DNA of 64,000 nt. Origin: Chitinophaga horti (lineage in GTDB: Bacteria; Bacteroidota; Bacteroidia; Chitinophagales; Chitinophagaceae). The translations under genes were made by a program, and so were the position numbers. Position 1 is the stretch's first letter. Every line of letters begins with the position of its first letter. The stretch is from positions 3,100,001 to 3,164,000 of the forward strand of contig NZ_CP107006.1 of NCBI RefSeq assembly GCF_022867795.2. The letters are read 5' to 3'. Below, one piece after another: positions 45,814 to 54,349 of this stretch. The notes under the pieces are model-generated. The model saw only the letters and a list, made by a program, of their open reading frames with translations, ran no database searches and was not told the origin of the DNA.

Positions 45814-46345
45814 GTTTCAGCAATTTTTTAAATACACTCAACATATTCTTGCGGGCGCGGTGCAGGATTACTTTTACATTGGCTTCACTCCAGCCGGTTA
45901 TATCGGAGACGCTTTTTATAGGTTCATCTTCGAGATAAAACAATCTTAAAACCACTGCTTCCTTCTCGGTCAAACGCTTCAACCCCTCGTTGACCAGCCA
46001 GGCCTGTTCGTCCTCACTCATCTTCGCCATGGCATCATCATCTGCCAGCTCTTCATCATATCCAGCCTGAAATTCAATCCATTCCTTTTGCTGTTTCTTA
46101 CGTTTCGCAAACGCAGCATTCAATACGATGCGATAAAACCATGTTTTAAAGCTCGACTTACCTGCAAACGAACCCAGTGATGCGAAAGCTTTCACAAATG
46201 CATCCTGCGCGGCCTCTTCAGCCAGAAATTCATCCTTCAAAATCGACATAGCGAGCGAAAACGCCATGTCCTGGTAAGTTCGTAGAAAATACCGGTAGGC
46301 ATCCGTATCCCCGGCCAGTACCCTGGCCACATACTGATCATCCAT
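45806..46345 (-). CDS. RNA polymerase ECF sigma factor
   Basis: A 179-residue sigma-70-family factor: region 2 (YRYFLRTYQDMAFSLAMSILKDEFLAEEAAQDAFVKAFASLGSF, about 17-60) and region 4 (LKRLTEKEAVVLRLFYLEDEPIKSVSDITGWSEANVKVILHRARKNM, about 124-170). No FecR-type gene is near, unlike the sigma factor at 37.2 kb; the overlapping small membrane protein may take that role. It starts seven bases after a DUF6249-like gene. Confidence 0.92.
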   Translation of the reverse strand: MDDQYVARVLAGDTDAYRYFLRTYQDMAFSLAMSILKDEFLAEEAAQDAFVKAFASLGSFAGKSSFKTWFYRIVLNAAFAKRKKQQKEWIEFQAGYDEELADDDAMAKMSEDEQAWLVNEGLKRLTEKEAVVLRLFYLEDEPIKSVSDITGWSEANVKVILHRARKNMLSVFKKLLKHE

Positions 46346-46352
46346 CCACCGC

Positions 46353-46694
46353 TTAGTTTTTGGGTTTTGACAAATGGTTGGCTATTATAAGAGCAATACC
46401 ACCACACAAGCCAAGGATGCTGATCGGGATTGCCCCGGAACGTCCCAGCCTTTCAAACTCCGCAAGAATACCTATCAAGGCTAATCCTATGCTCAGGCCT
46501 ATCACCACAACCGCCAGTTTGAACAACGCTTTCCGGGCATTCGGGCGGGCACTTCCCTCGGCATCCGGGTTCATCCCCTTCTCGATCATCAGCAGGCGTT
46601 CCTTATGCCGGGCAGTATGGGAAAAAAACCAGGCAAGGAAAATCAAAATACAGCTGGTGAAACAAAGAAGACTGAAGAGGTCGCGAATTTCCAT
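46353..46694 (-). CDS. DUF6249-like small membrane protein
   Basis: A 113-residue protein with three predicted membrane helices (about 6-24, 55-74, 86-106). HKERLLMIEKGMNPD (31-45) is the soluble motif seen in DUF6249 proteins, which commonly stand next to ECF sigma genes in Bacteroidota. First gene of a four-gene leftward group (46694 to 44006). Role unknown; a link to envelope-stress signalling is likely only from its position. Confidence 0.75.
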   Translation of the reverse strand: MEIRDLFSLLCFTSCILIFLAWFFSHTARHKERLLMIEKGMNPDAEGSARPNARKALFKLAVVVIGLSIGLALIGILAEFERLGRSGAIPISILGLCGGIALIIANHLSKPKN

Positions 46695-46775
46695 GTCGAT
46701 TGTGTGACTTTTTATATATTGGATAGCGCATCAAGGGAAAAGGTTACAAAAATCTTTTGCTTATGCAAGAAAAAG

Positions 46776-49391
46776 TCAGATCCCTGGTGCAACCACTACA
46801 TCCGCTGGGAACCGCACTGTTATCACCGCTCCACCCTTGTTCTCCATCTGCAAGGTGCCGTCAATATCGTTCACCAGTCCTGTCATCAAACTCATACCCA
46901 AAGTAGACTCCTCACTCCCTTTTTCCTCGAAGCCTTTACCGTTATCAGCGATCGTCAGCACTAAATGTTCGTCCTCTTCCACCAAAGTAATGGTGATGAC
47001 ACCCGGACCATTAAATGCGTACTTAAAAGCATTGGTAACTGCTTCGTTCAGGATCAATCCTATCGGCAAGGCCTGGCTGATATTCAACACCACGGGAGCC
47101 ACATCCATCACAAAATGCACCTGCTGCTCTTCGGAATATTCGCGCAGGTAAGCTACCAGTTCCTGTATATATGCGCGCATGTCTACCACGCCGGCGTTTT
47201 CGGACTGATATAACTTTTGATGGATGAGCGAAATGGCATTCACCCGGCGCTGACTGTCCCGGATAGCGGAGATGGCCGCATCGTCCTGGAGATAAAAGGA
47301 TTGGGTATTCAGGAGACTCATCACCACCTGCAGGTTATTTTTTACGCGGTGATGTACTTCTTTGAGCAGCCAGTCTTTCTCGTGCACCAGCTTTTCGAGG
47401 CTTCTATTTTTTTGGGCGATCACATCCCGTTGGTGTTCCAATTGCCGGTTAATGCGCCTTTTCAGGCGATAGCGGTTGTAGCTGAGTGCGAGCAGTAAGG
47501 TGAGTAACACGCCGCCTACGACCACCAGGTCGCGGGTATGTTGGGTTTGCGCCAGCAGTTTTTTCTGTAACAGCCATTCTTTATTTAACAGGCCGTAGGT
47601 GTCCCGGGTGTGCTTCAGCGAATCGCCCTGCTGTTTGGCGCGACTGATGGCGGCTTCGATGGACTGTTGCTGGATATCGATTTGCTGTTTTGCGGCGAGC
47701 TGCGTTTTTTCAAACAGGGCTTCGCGCAGCAATGCCCTGTCATTAAGCCAGGCTATTTCACGACCACGTTCCGCTAACATCCTTTTTTGCCGTTCAGTTG
47801 CATATTGAATATTCAATTCTTCGGCCTGCCTTCCTTTCTCCAGGTCATAGGCGCTATCACTCAGCCTTTTATACCGGATATGATGTTGTAAAGCAGCATA
47901 ATAGTTCCCCCTTGCAGTATCTAACTGGAAATACATCCTGGCCAATGTTATCCGACCGTTGATAGGTATTTTACCCTGTGGCAGGCTGTCGGTCCTGGCC
48001 AGGTAGCCTTGCGCCTCTTCCCACTTTCTTTCCCGCATACTGATTATCGCGAGCCCGGTATAGGCATCCAGCAGTAAATTAATATAATCATCGCCCAGTG
48101 GCACCGGTGGAGGAACGACCATCAGGTAATGCCTCCGGGCCATCTCCGGGTTGTTATTGGAGAGATAGAATTTAGCGATCGCAAAATCATACTGCAGCTT
48201 CGCCACGGGATCGGTAATCGGTGAGGCCGCAAGCTTACCAGTCAAATAATCAATTGCTGCCGCAGGACCTTTCGACTTTCTGACCAATAAGGATTGGGCC
48301 AGGATGTAAAACCAATCGTTCCCTTTGTAATCCGGATTATTACCGGTGATGGCAGCAATAGCGTCGTAGGCAGACTGTCCCCTGCCAAAAGCCATATGTA
48401 CATCAGCCAGGCGTCCGCGAAGGTAATTATGTACAGTACGATCTTTATCTATTACCAGCGAGGTATCCAGGGCAGCAGTCGCATAATACAGCGCACTGTC
48501 TGCATTGGCTTTTATAAGATGGACTTTGGACAGCAGGTCGAGTACCTGGGGGCGACGGGCCCACCCGGAGGGAACAAATTTATCATTGGCCTCACGCAGC
48601 ACGGAATGCGCCTCTTCGACCCTACCGCGTCTCATCCACTCTTTGCCCTGGAGATATAACCAGCCCGACAACTCCTCTTTCCTGCCCAGTCGCCTGGCGA
48701 GTTTCACGATCTGTTCACTAATATAAATCCTGGAAGGATAAACGGTGTCTTCCGGCGGTAGAAAACCAGCCATCGTGATCCAGGTAAACAGCTCGTTGCC
48801 CGGATCATTCCTGGTACGGTGATAATTGGCCAGGTGAAGTACATGTTCCTTTGCTTTCCCGAGTTCGCCTGCCAGCAACTGTCCCCTGGCCAGGAAGTAT
48901 TCAGCTTCGTTCACCACATCCGGCAAACCGGCCTTCCTCGCAAACTCCTGCATCTGCTTCGCGTAAAACAACAGGGTGTCTGCATTTCGCCGATCCCCGA
49001 TGCCCAGGTAAATCCAGCAGATATTCTTTGCAAGATAACAACGATAGACTAAGTCTGCTTCGTTCCAGCGAGCGATGAGGATGTTGGGATTACGTGCTTC
49101 GCCCGCCACATCCAACTCCAGGTCCCGGGCAGCCAGCAGGCCTGACGGGTAGCCAATCACCTTCGCCGCTTTCATCGCATTCCCGACCAATACAGTGGCA
49201 GAATCTAAGTCTGCCACGCGCTCGCCGGGCTTCCGCAGGCAACGCTCTGCCAGCTTCAGCATTTCCTTTACCAGCAAAGTGTCTGTAGGCCCATACCACG
49301 CCTTGCCCTTCATCAGCTGGTCACGGCTGACGGACTGAGCGAAAAGTGGCAGATAACAACTACCGAGCAGGCATAAAAGAAACAGCTTCAT
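46776..49391 (-). CDS. TPR-containing sensor histidine kinase, HisKA_2 type
   Basis: An 871-residue kinase with signal peptide (KLFLLCLLGSCYLPLFAQS), a long periplasmic set of TPR-like helical repeats (about 60-560), a coiled coil, one membrane helix (about 615-633, VVVGGVLLTLLLALSYN) and a cytoplasmic transmitter: KEVHHRVKNNLQVVMSLLN (His680/681) belongs to the HisKA_2 group, and GLILNEAVTNAFKYAF, ADNGKGF and STLGMSLMTGLV form the ATPase. No response regulator is adjacent. It ends 81 bases before the DUF6249/sigma group and may be functionally linked to it. Confidence 0.92.
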   Translation of the reverse strand: MKLFLLCLLGSCYLPLFAQSVSRDQLMKGKAWYGPTDTLLVKEMLKLAERCLRKPGERVADLDSATVLVGNAMKAAKVIGYPSGLLAARDLELDVAGEARNPNILIARWNEADLVYRCYLAKNICWIYLGIGDRRNADTLLFYAKQMQEFARKAGLPDVVNEAEYFLARGQLLAGELGKAKEHVLHLANYHRTRNDPGNELFTWITMAGFLPPEDTVYPSRIYISEQIVKLARRLGRKEELSGWLYLQGKEWMRRGRVEEAHSVLREANDKFVPSGWARRPQVLDLLSKVHLIKANADSALYYATAALDTSLVIDKDRTVHNYLRGRLADVHMAFGRGQSAYDAIAAITGNNPDYKGNDWFYILAQSLLVRKSKGPAAAIDYLTGKLAASPITDPVAKLQYDFAIAKFYLSNNNPEMARRHYLMVVPPPVPLGDDYINLLLDAYTGLAIISMRERKWEEAQGYLARTDSLPQGKIPINGRITLARMYFQLDTARGNYYAALQHHIRYKRLSDSAYDLEKGRQAEELNIQYATERQKRMLAERGREIAWLNDRALLREALFEKTQLAAKQQIDIQQQSIEAAISRAKQQGDSLKHTRDTYGLLNKEWLLQKKLLAQTQHTRDLVVVGGVLLTLLLALSYNRYRLKRRINRQLEHQRDVIAQKNRSLEKLVHEKDWLLKEVHHRVKNNLQVVMSLLNTQSFYLQDDAAISAIRDSQRRVNAISLIHQKLYQSENAGVVDMRAYIQELVAYLREYSEEQQVHFVMDVAPVVLNISQALPIGLILNEAVTNAFKYAFNGPGVITITLVEEDEHLVLTIADNGKGFEEKGSEESTLGMSLMTGLVNDIDGTLQMENKGGAVITVRFPADVVVAPGI

Positions 49392-49549
49392 GGGGGATTA
49401 ATTTCCAAATGAGATATGGACACACGCACCTACGCTATCACCCGGTAGGTACGGAACAAATATAAATATTAGCGCCTGGTTGTGCGACAATATTTGCGGG
49501 GGCAGGATGCACAAATTATCGAAGCTATTGACGATATCCCCAATACAAA

Positions 49550-49575
49550 AGCAGCCGGGCGAATACCCGGCTGCT
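49550..49575 (-). terminator. Terminator of the T9SS-secreted zincin gene
   Basis: AGCAGCCGGG (49550-49559) and CCCGGCTGCT (49566-49575) pair perfectly around a six-base loop and are followed on the minus strand by TTTTG. Confidence 0.8.
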
Positions 49576-49596
49576 CCATTATGCCCGCAGGCGCTA

Positions 49597-52233
49597 TCAG
49601 CGGTTCAATATCACCTTACCGGTCGCCCGGCCCGACAATCCTTCCGCGTTGATGAGGAAAAGTCCGCTGCCGCCCGCAACTTGTGATTTATTGAGTTTCA
49701 CGGTACGTTGCTTCAACACATTCTGTTTAAACACCACCTTGCCCTGCACATCAAAGATCGAGATCGTCACATCTTCTTCCGGCTTGAAGCCCGTTAAGTT
49801 CACCTGGAACGCAGACTGCACCGGGTTCGGATACACCGTAAGACCTGCCTCCGATGCTACTGCCGTCACTTTAGGCGCCACTGCTATTTCAGACATCAGC
49901 GACGATGCCGGCGTGCCCGTTACCCGCCATTCGAGCAGCCCGGTGGATTGCGTCGTATTTAACATGTTGATGCGCAGCCGGTCCGTCGTAACATTCGGCA
50001 CCGCCAGCGTATTGAAGGCGTTTTTGGTTAAAGGCACCGCCCCTACGTTCACCCAGGCATTCGTGCTGGTATTGTAATACTGAAGCGTGGCCGTTGTTGG
50101 TGTTAACACGCCTCCATTGTCATCAAACCAATATACCTGTACACTGCTGATCGTGTAGCTGGCTGGCCAGGTATACTGCACCCATTGGGTGGAGTTAGGA
50201 TTGTTCCAGTTACCGTAGGCGCCGTTGGATTTATCGTTGGAATTAGCCGGCGTAAAGCCGTCGTTCAGCGCGGCAATCGTTTCCCAGGGCGACACGTAGG
50301 AAGTAGTAGCAGTGGCCAATGGGGCGATGTTGCCGGGCACTGGTCCGCCGCCGCAGCCGATGGCCGTCCATGCCATTTGCGCGTCGGAGAAGTTGGAATA
50401 ACTGCTGTTGATGTCGATATTGGAGCTGTGTGTGGCACCGAGTCCGTCGCAATTGTTACGGCCGTTGTTACCGTGTGGTGTTTGCAGGTAAGTGCCGCCG
50501 GTAGAACAGCTGCCGATCTCCGCATCGCCGCCCACGATTACGTTGGAGCCGCCATACGTAACGCCGTATCCCCAGCCATTTTCTTTGATGATCGCATTAC
50601 CCGATACTGTACTATTGAACAGTACCGCCGCATCGGTCACCTGGGCGGTACCGGAGTAATTACCGCCGTACACATTACAATTACCGGTAAAGGAAACCGA
50701 GTTACCGGCCGTCACGTTTTGCAGTCGGGCGGTACCATTTACCGTTACGCTGCCCGTAAGGTTAGACGTGCCCACTACCACCGCTTTCGGCCCCACATAC
50801 ACCGAGGCCGCTACCGTGGCCGTACTGGCTACCCAGCCGCCTCCATTCGGATGCGCGCTGCCCGGGTACAGCGCCTTCAGATCGGCGCGGAAGTTTGGCT
50901 GGTAACCTTCCGGCATGGCATTTTCGATACGCAGCTCGTACGGATAGCGGTGAATACGCGGATGACCAGGCTCCCATACATAATCGTGCTTGGCCGTAGG
51001 TGCGCCCATCACCACGAGATACAATTTGGAAGATGCATTCGTAAGCGTGTAGGTAGCCTCGCCATCGGAGCTGGACTGCGTAGCGCCGTATACCGATGTG
51101 GTACCGTTCGACAATACCTCCACAAAACCCCAGCGCCAGCCTGCCTGGCCGTTCACTTCGGTATGGCCCTTGAACTTCACGTGCACCGTGTTGGACGAAC
51201 AATTAGGATGCAGCGGAATAATATTCATTCCATAATCCTGCGGGGCCATGTATTTGGGAACGATGTACCGGTTAGTGGTGGCACTGATTTGAGTGAGGAT
51301 CGTATGTTCCCGCCAGAGCCAGTGATTTTCCGCAGCGGAGGTTTTGTAGATGTTGATCTGCGCCCTGATATCCGCCCCAAAACCCTGCGCGGGATAATCG
51401 AAATTTACTTCACGTTTGGCGTAGTCATACATATTCGTACACAATTGTGCCTGCGTCCACCCGCTGATGCGCCGCCATGTTTCCATCGCTGTTTCGTTGG
51501 CATTCGATTCGCGCCAGAGGCGGTTCACGGTGTTTACGCCACCGAAGTTCTGCTGGATGTTCATCAACCATTTAAAAGTGCTGTAATGGTGACGGGTAGA
51601 GGCCAGGTGAAAATGGCGGGTCATCAGCCAGCGGGGTAAATCATCACTCGCGAAGGTAGGATACTGGAGACAACGCATATAGTTGGCATGTGCTTCCCAG
51701 AAGAAGCCAGCCGGCTCATAGTTATTGAAGCCACCGCCAGTCGGCTTAAAGTCAATACGGTTCTGACTCTGGAACGCGTGCGCCAGTTCATGCGCAATCA
51801 CATAGGGGTCGCGTGTAGCGTTAGGATGTATCCACATCGCGCCGATCATTTCATCGTATGCACCGCCGAAAGCCCAACCCGTAGGGCCGCCGGCGCCGTT
51901 ATAGGTATCATTCATCACGATGATCATCTTGTACAACCCCAGCTTACCAGAGCCATCGTGAAACCCAACGGTATTCACAAAGTAATTGTAGCTGGCTTCG
52001 AGGTTAGCCGCTATCGCCGCGGGATCGAAACGCAGATTCGCATCTGCATAAGTAGCGGGATTAGCACCTACTTTCGCGCCCCAGAAAATCACGAAGTTAG
52101 TAGATTCATACTTGTAATTAGGGTTCCATTCATTCCACGGAGCAGAGCTAAATTGAGTGGGATAGTACACGCTTTTACTATAAGCGGTCCATCGGATCGA
52201 CAAGAAAAGGATAATGAGCAAAAGTTTTTTCAT
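49597..52233 (-). CDS. Secreted DUF6055-type zincin with discoidin and T9SS sorting domains
   Basis: An 878-residue protein: signal peptide (1-19), an N-terminal domain (about 30-300) of the DUF6055 kind with HELAH (148-152) and a later Glu in FFWEAHANY (about 180), the HExxH...E ligands of gluzincins; a Ser/Thr/Gly-rich beta-helix-like stretch (about 470-600, with repeats such as VTVNGTARLQNVTAGNSVSF); an F5/8C-like domain (about 650-780); and a Por/T9SS C-terminal sorting domain (VYPNPVQSAFQVNLTG onward, last 80 residues). So it is exported by the type IX system to the surface or medium. Peptidase or glycan-directed activity is inferred only. Confidence 0.87.
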   Translation of the reverse strand: MKKLLLIILFLSIRWTAYSKSVYYPTQFSSAPWNEWNPNYKYESTNFVIFWGAKVGANPATYADANLRFDPAAIAANLEASYNYFVNTVGFHDGSGKLGLYKMIIVMNDTYNGAGGPTGWAFGGAYDEMIGAMWIHPNATRDPYVIAHELAHAFQSQNRIDFKPTGGGFNNYEPAGFFWEAHANYMRCLQYPTFASDDLPRWLMTRHFHLASTRHHYSTFKWLMNIQQNFGGVNTVNRLWRESNANETAMETWRRISGWTQAQLCTNMYDYAKREVNFDYPAQGFGADIRAQINIYKTSAAENHWLWREHTILTQISATTNRYIVPKYMAPQDYGMNIIPLHPNCSSNTVHVKFKGHTEVNGQAGWRWGFVEVLSNGTTSVYGATQSSSDGEATYTLTNASSKLYLVVMGAPTAKHDYVWEPGHPRIHRYPYELRIENAMPEGYQPNFRADLKALYPGSAHPNGGGWVASTATVAASVYVGPKAVVVGTSNLTGSVTVNGTARLQNVTAGNSVSFTGNCNVYGGNYSGTAQVTDAAVLFNSTVSGNAIIKENGWGYGVTYGGSNVIVGGDAEIGSCSTGGTYLQTPHGNNGRNNCDGLGATHSSNIDINSSYSNFSDAQMAWTAIGCGGGPVPGNIAPLATATTSYVSPWETIAALNDGFTPANSNDKSNGAYGNWNNPNSTQWVQYTWPASYTISSVQVYWFDDNGGVLTPTTATLQYYNTSTNAWVNVGAVPLTKNAFNTLAVPNVTTDRLRINMLNTTQSTGLLEWRVTGTPASSLMSEIAVAPKVTAVASEAGLTVYPNPVQSAFQVNLTGFKPEEDVTISIFDVQGKVVFKQNVLKQRTVKLNKSQVAGGSGLFLINAEGLSGRATGKVILNR

Positions 52234-52524
52234 GTTTCGAGATTTTGGGTTTGAGAAAAGGAATAGCGCAACTCATCAAACGTTGATGAATCGATATCGA
52301 TAACGGGCACAATGCGTCCTTACTGTGTGTGCAGTTATTTAAACAAAGTTGTCTGTAAATGAGGTGTCGAAAATGACCACTTGCCGTGCTCTCAGAATAA
52401 ATAAGTGGAACGTCCGGCACCGCTCATAGTGCGCAGTCAACATAGCGCCGGATAATACAAATGTCTGCCTTTAGAAGCGGAATCGGGGTATAGATTTTAA
52501 CTGATTGTATCCATAATTTAACCG
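52234..52524. other. Non-coding gap between RluA and zincin genes
   Basis: The gap holds the palindromes at 52273-52301 and otherwise A+T-rich DNA without a supported gene. Both flanking genes read leftward, so it is the promoter region of the zincin gene. Confidence 0.6.
52273..52301. promoter_or_regulatory. Two adjacent palindromes upstream of the zincin gene
   Basis: TCATCAA-ACG-TTGATGA (52273-52289) is followed at once by ATCGATATCGAT (52290-52301), both self-complementary, about 40-70 bases ahead of the start codon at 52233. An operator is likely; the regulator is unknown. Confidence 0.4.
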
Positions 52525-54210
52525 CTAAAATGCCTCCGGCACTTCAAAGCTGACAGGAAGTTTCGTAACAGGATGTATAAACTGAAGATAGGCCGCATGG
52601 AGGCACATGCGATCCGCCCCGGTGCCATAGAGTTCATCGCCGACGATGGGCGTGTTCAAGCCCAGTTCATGCGCAGCGTGCATGCGTAACTGGTGTGTTC
52701 TGCCAGTGAGCGGCCAGAAGTCAATGCGCGTCGTATCCGCATATCGCTCCACCACTTTCCAGTTCGTCACGCTGCGTTTGCCATTCACGAAACATACCAG
52801 CTGCCTCGGACGGTTTAACACATCCCCATACAGTGGCAGATCTACCTGCCCTTCGGATGGCCCGATCACGCCCGACAATATTGCGCGATAACGTTTAGTG
52901 ACCGTACGTTTGAGAAACTGCCGCTGGATGTCCTTATGTGCTTCCGGCGTTTTAGCCACCACCAGCAACCCGGAAGTATCCATATCGAGGCGGTGAATGA
53001 TGCCTGGTTCCACCTCTCCCCAGGCCTGCTTCAGGCGACTGTACACAGAATCTGCCACATTGATGCCGGGCACGGAACGAAGTCCGGGCGGCTTGTTCAC
53101 TACGACGAAGCTATCATCTTCAAAAACGATATCCAGCGCCAATCCTTTTTCGGGTGTTTGCAGCAGCGGATTATCATCCACCGCCATGCCTTCGAGCATA
53201 TGTTCGAGAATGGGCTTACACTTGCCCATGCAGGCCGGGTAAAACTGTTTATGTTTCCTGATTTCGGAGGTAGGCGCCGAGCCCCACCAGAACTCCGCCA
53301 TGGCGAGCGGCTTGTAACCATGTGTAAATGCGAACTGCAGCAACTTAGGTGTGGCACACTCCCCTGCCCCTGCGGGCGGTTTACCGAATGCGGTAGGTGT
53401 AAATATCGCTTGCAGACTTTTACTTTTACCTGCAATATTGAGAAAGGAATAAGCTTCGAAAAGGCGCTGCTGCAGGGCGGCCGAGCGTTCTTTACGTTCT
53501 GCTTTTAAGTCGTCCAGGTGGTAGGCTGACAAGTCAGCTTGCATGGCAGCCAGCCGCTGTTCCCATTCCGCGTGCAGTACATTGAAAAGGTGTTTATCGC
53601 GCAGACTTTGTTTGATAAGATCCGCCTCGAATATTTCATAGTCAGCCTGACTTAACAGCGGCTTTTGCTGGAGACGCAGTTGTTTCCGCCGCGCCTTGTT
53701 TTGCTTCAATACTCTTTTTGCTTCGGCGATGGCTTTCTCATATTCACTTTCTAAAGCCTGCATGGAAGCTTTTAGGAAAAGATATTTTTCGGAGGATTCG
53801 ATGTCTTCTATTTTCGTATTGATCTGGCTGATATTAGCCTGCTCTTCCAGGAAGAAGCTGCCCTCGGCGAGCATATCGAACACGGGCGGCACAAACTCCC
53901 CGTGATCGTTCGTACCGGCCAGCTTGCCGGAGAAGCCGGATAAGTAACCCAGGCGGCCCTGTGCATCCTGTACCACCAGTACGCCGAACATTTTCCCGAT
54001 AACGAGGCCGTCCTGATCTTCTTCCAATCCGAAGTTATGATCAAGATCGGTTTGCTGCTCCAGGCGGCGTTGCAGGTCTGCCGCGGCTAAGCGGGCCAGC
54101 GGATGCGGCTCATAGTAGAAGGGAAACGTGAAACGTTCGGGGAGTGAAGTTTCACTCACCGACTGCTCCGGGAAATAGGTGATTTTGTGCTGCGTATCGG
54201 AATGCTCCAC
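52525..54210 (-). CDS. RluA-family pseudouridine synthase with N-terminal extension
   Basis: A 561-residue enzyme from GTG 54210. The N-terminal part (ERFTFPFYYEPHPLARLAAADLQRRLE, about 25-51) and a long coiled coil (about 130-275) precede the RluA catalytic domain (about 335-560): IIHRLDMDTSGLLVVAKT holds the catalytic Asp, and GRTHQLRMHAAHELG and DELYGTGADRMCLHA the conserved close. Length suits a known Bacteroidota group of about 560 residues. A frame extending to 54381 would run across the promoter box (54235-54242) into the next gene, so I rejected it. It modifies uridine in rRNA or tRNA; which one is not shown. Confidence 0.88.
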   Translation of the reverse strand: MEHSDTQHKITYFPEQSVSETSLPERFTFPFYYEPHPLARLAAADLQRRLEQQTDLDHNFGLEEDQDGLVIGKMFGVLVVQDAQGRLGYLSGFSGKLAGTNDHGEFVPPVFDMLAEGSFFLEEQANISQINTKIEDIESSEKYLFLKASMQALESEYEKAIAEAKRVLKQNKARRKQLRLQQKPLLSQADYEIFEADLIKQSLRDKHLFNVLHAEWEQRLAAMQADLSAYHLDDLKAERKERSAALQQRLFEAYSFLNIAGKSKSLQAIFTPTAFGKPPAGAGECATPKLLQFAFTHGYKPLAMAEFWWGSAPTSEIRKHKQFYPACMGKCKPILEHMLEGMAVDDNPLLQTPEKGLALDIVFEDDSFVVVNKPPGLRSVPGINVADSVYSRLKQAWGEVEPGIIHRLDMDTSGLLVVAKTPEAHKDIQRQFLKRTVTKRYRAILSGVIGPSEGQVDLPLYGDVLNRPRQLVCFVNGKRSVTNWKVVERYADTTRIDFWPLTGRTHQLRMHAAHELGLNTPIVGDELYGTGADRMCLHAAYLQFIHPVTKLPVSFEVPEAF

Positions 54211-54234
54211 CTGGTTTGCGACTGATTTAGGCGG

Positions 54235-54242
54235 CAAAATTA
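54235..54242 (-). promoter_or_regulatory. -7 box of the RluA gene
   Basis: On the minus strand TAATTTTG matches TAnnTTTG exactly and ends 24 bases before GTG 54210. This supports the short start and argues against the longer frame. Confidence 0.5.
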
Positions 54243-54349
54243 GGGGTTTTCGGGGTAAAATTGAGACTGGAAGTATTAGGGCACAAAAATGGCCGGCGGC
54301 GCTAAGACGATATTGCCGCCAGCCAATCACGAACCACATCACGAAAAAT

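Noticed and set aside
50185..51639. 484-codon plus-strand open frame opposite the T9SS zincin gene
   Set aside because: Same reason: the opposite strand encodes a coherent multi-domain protein; this frame is Arg/Gly/Val repetitive shadow sequence.
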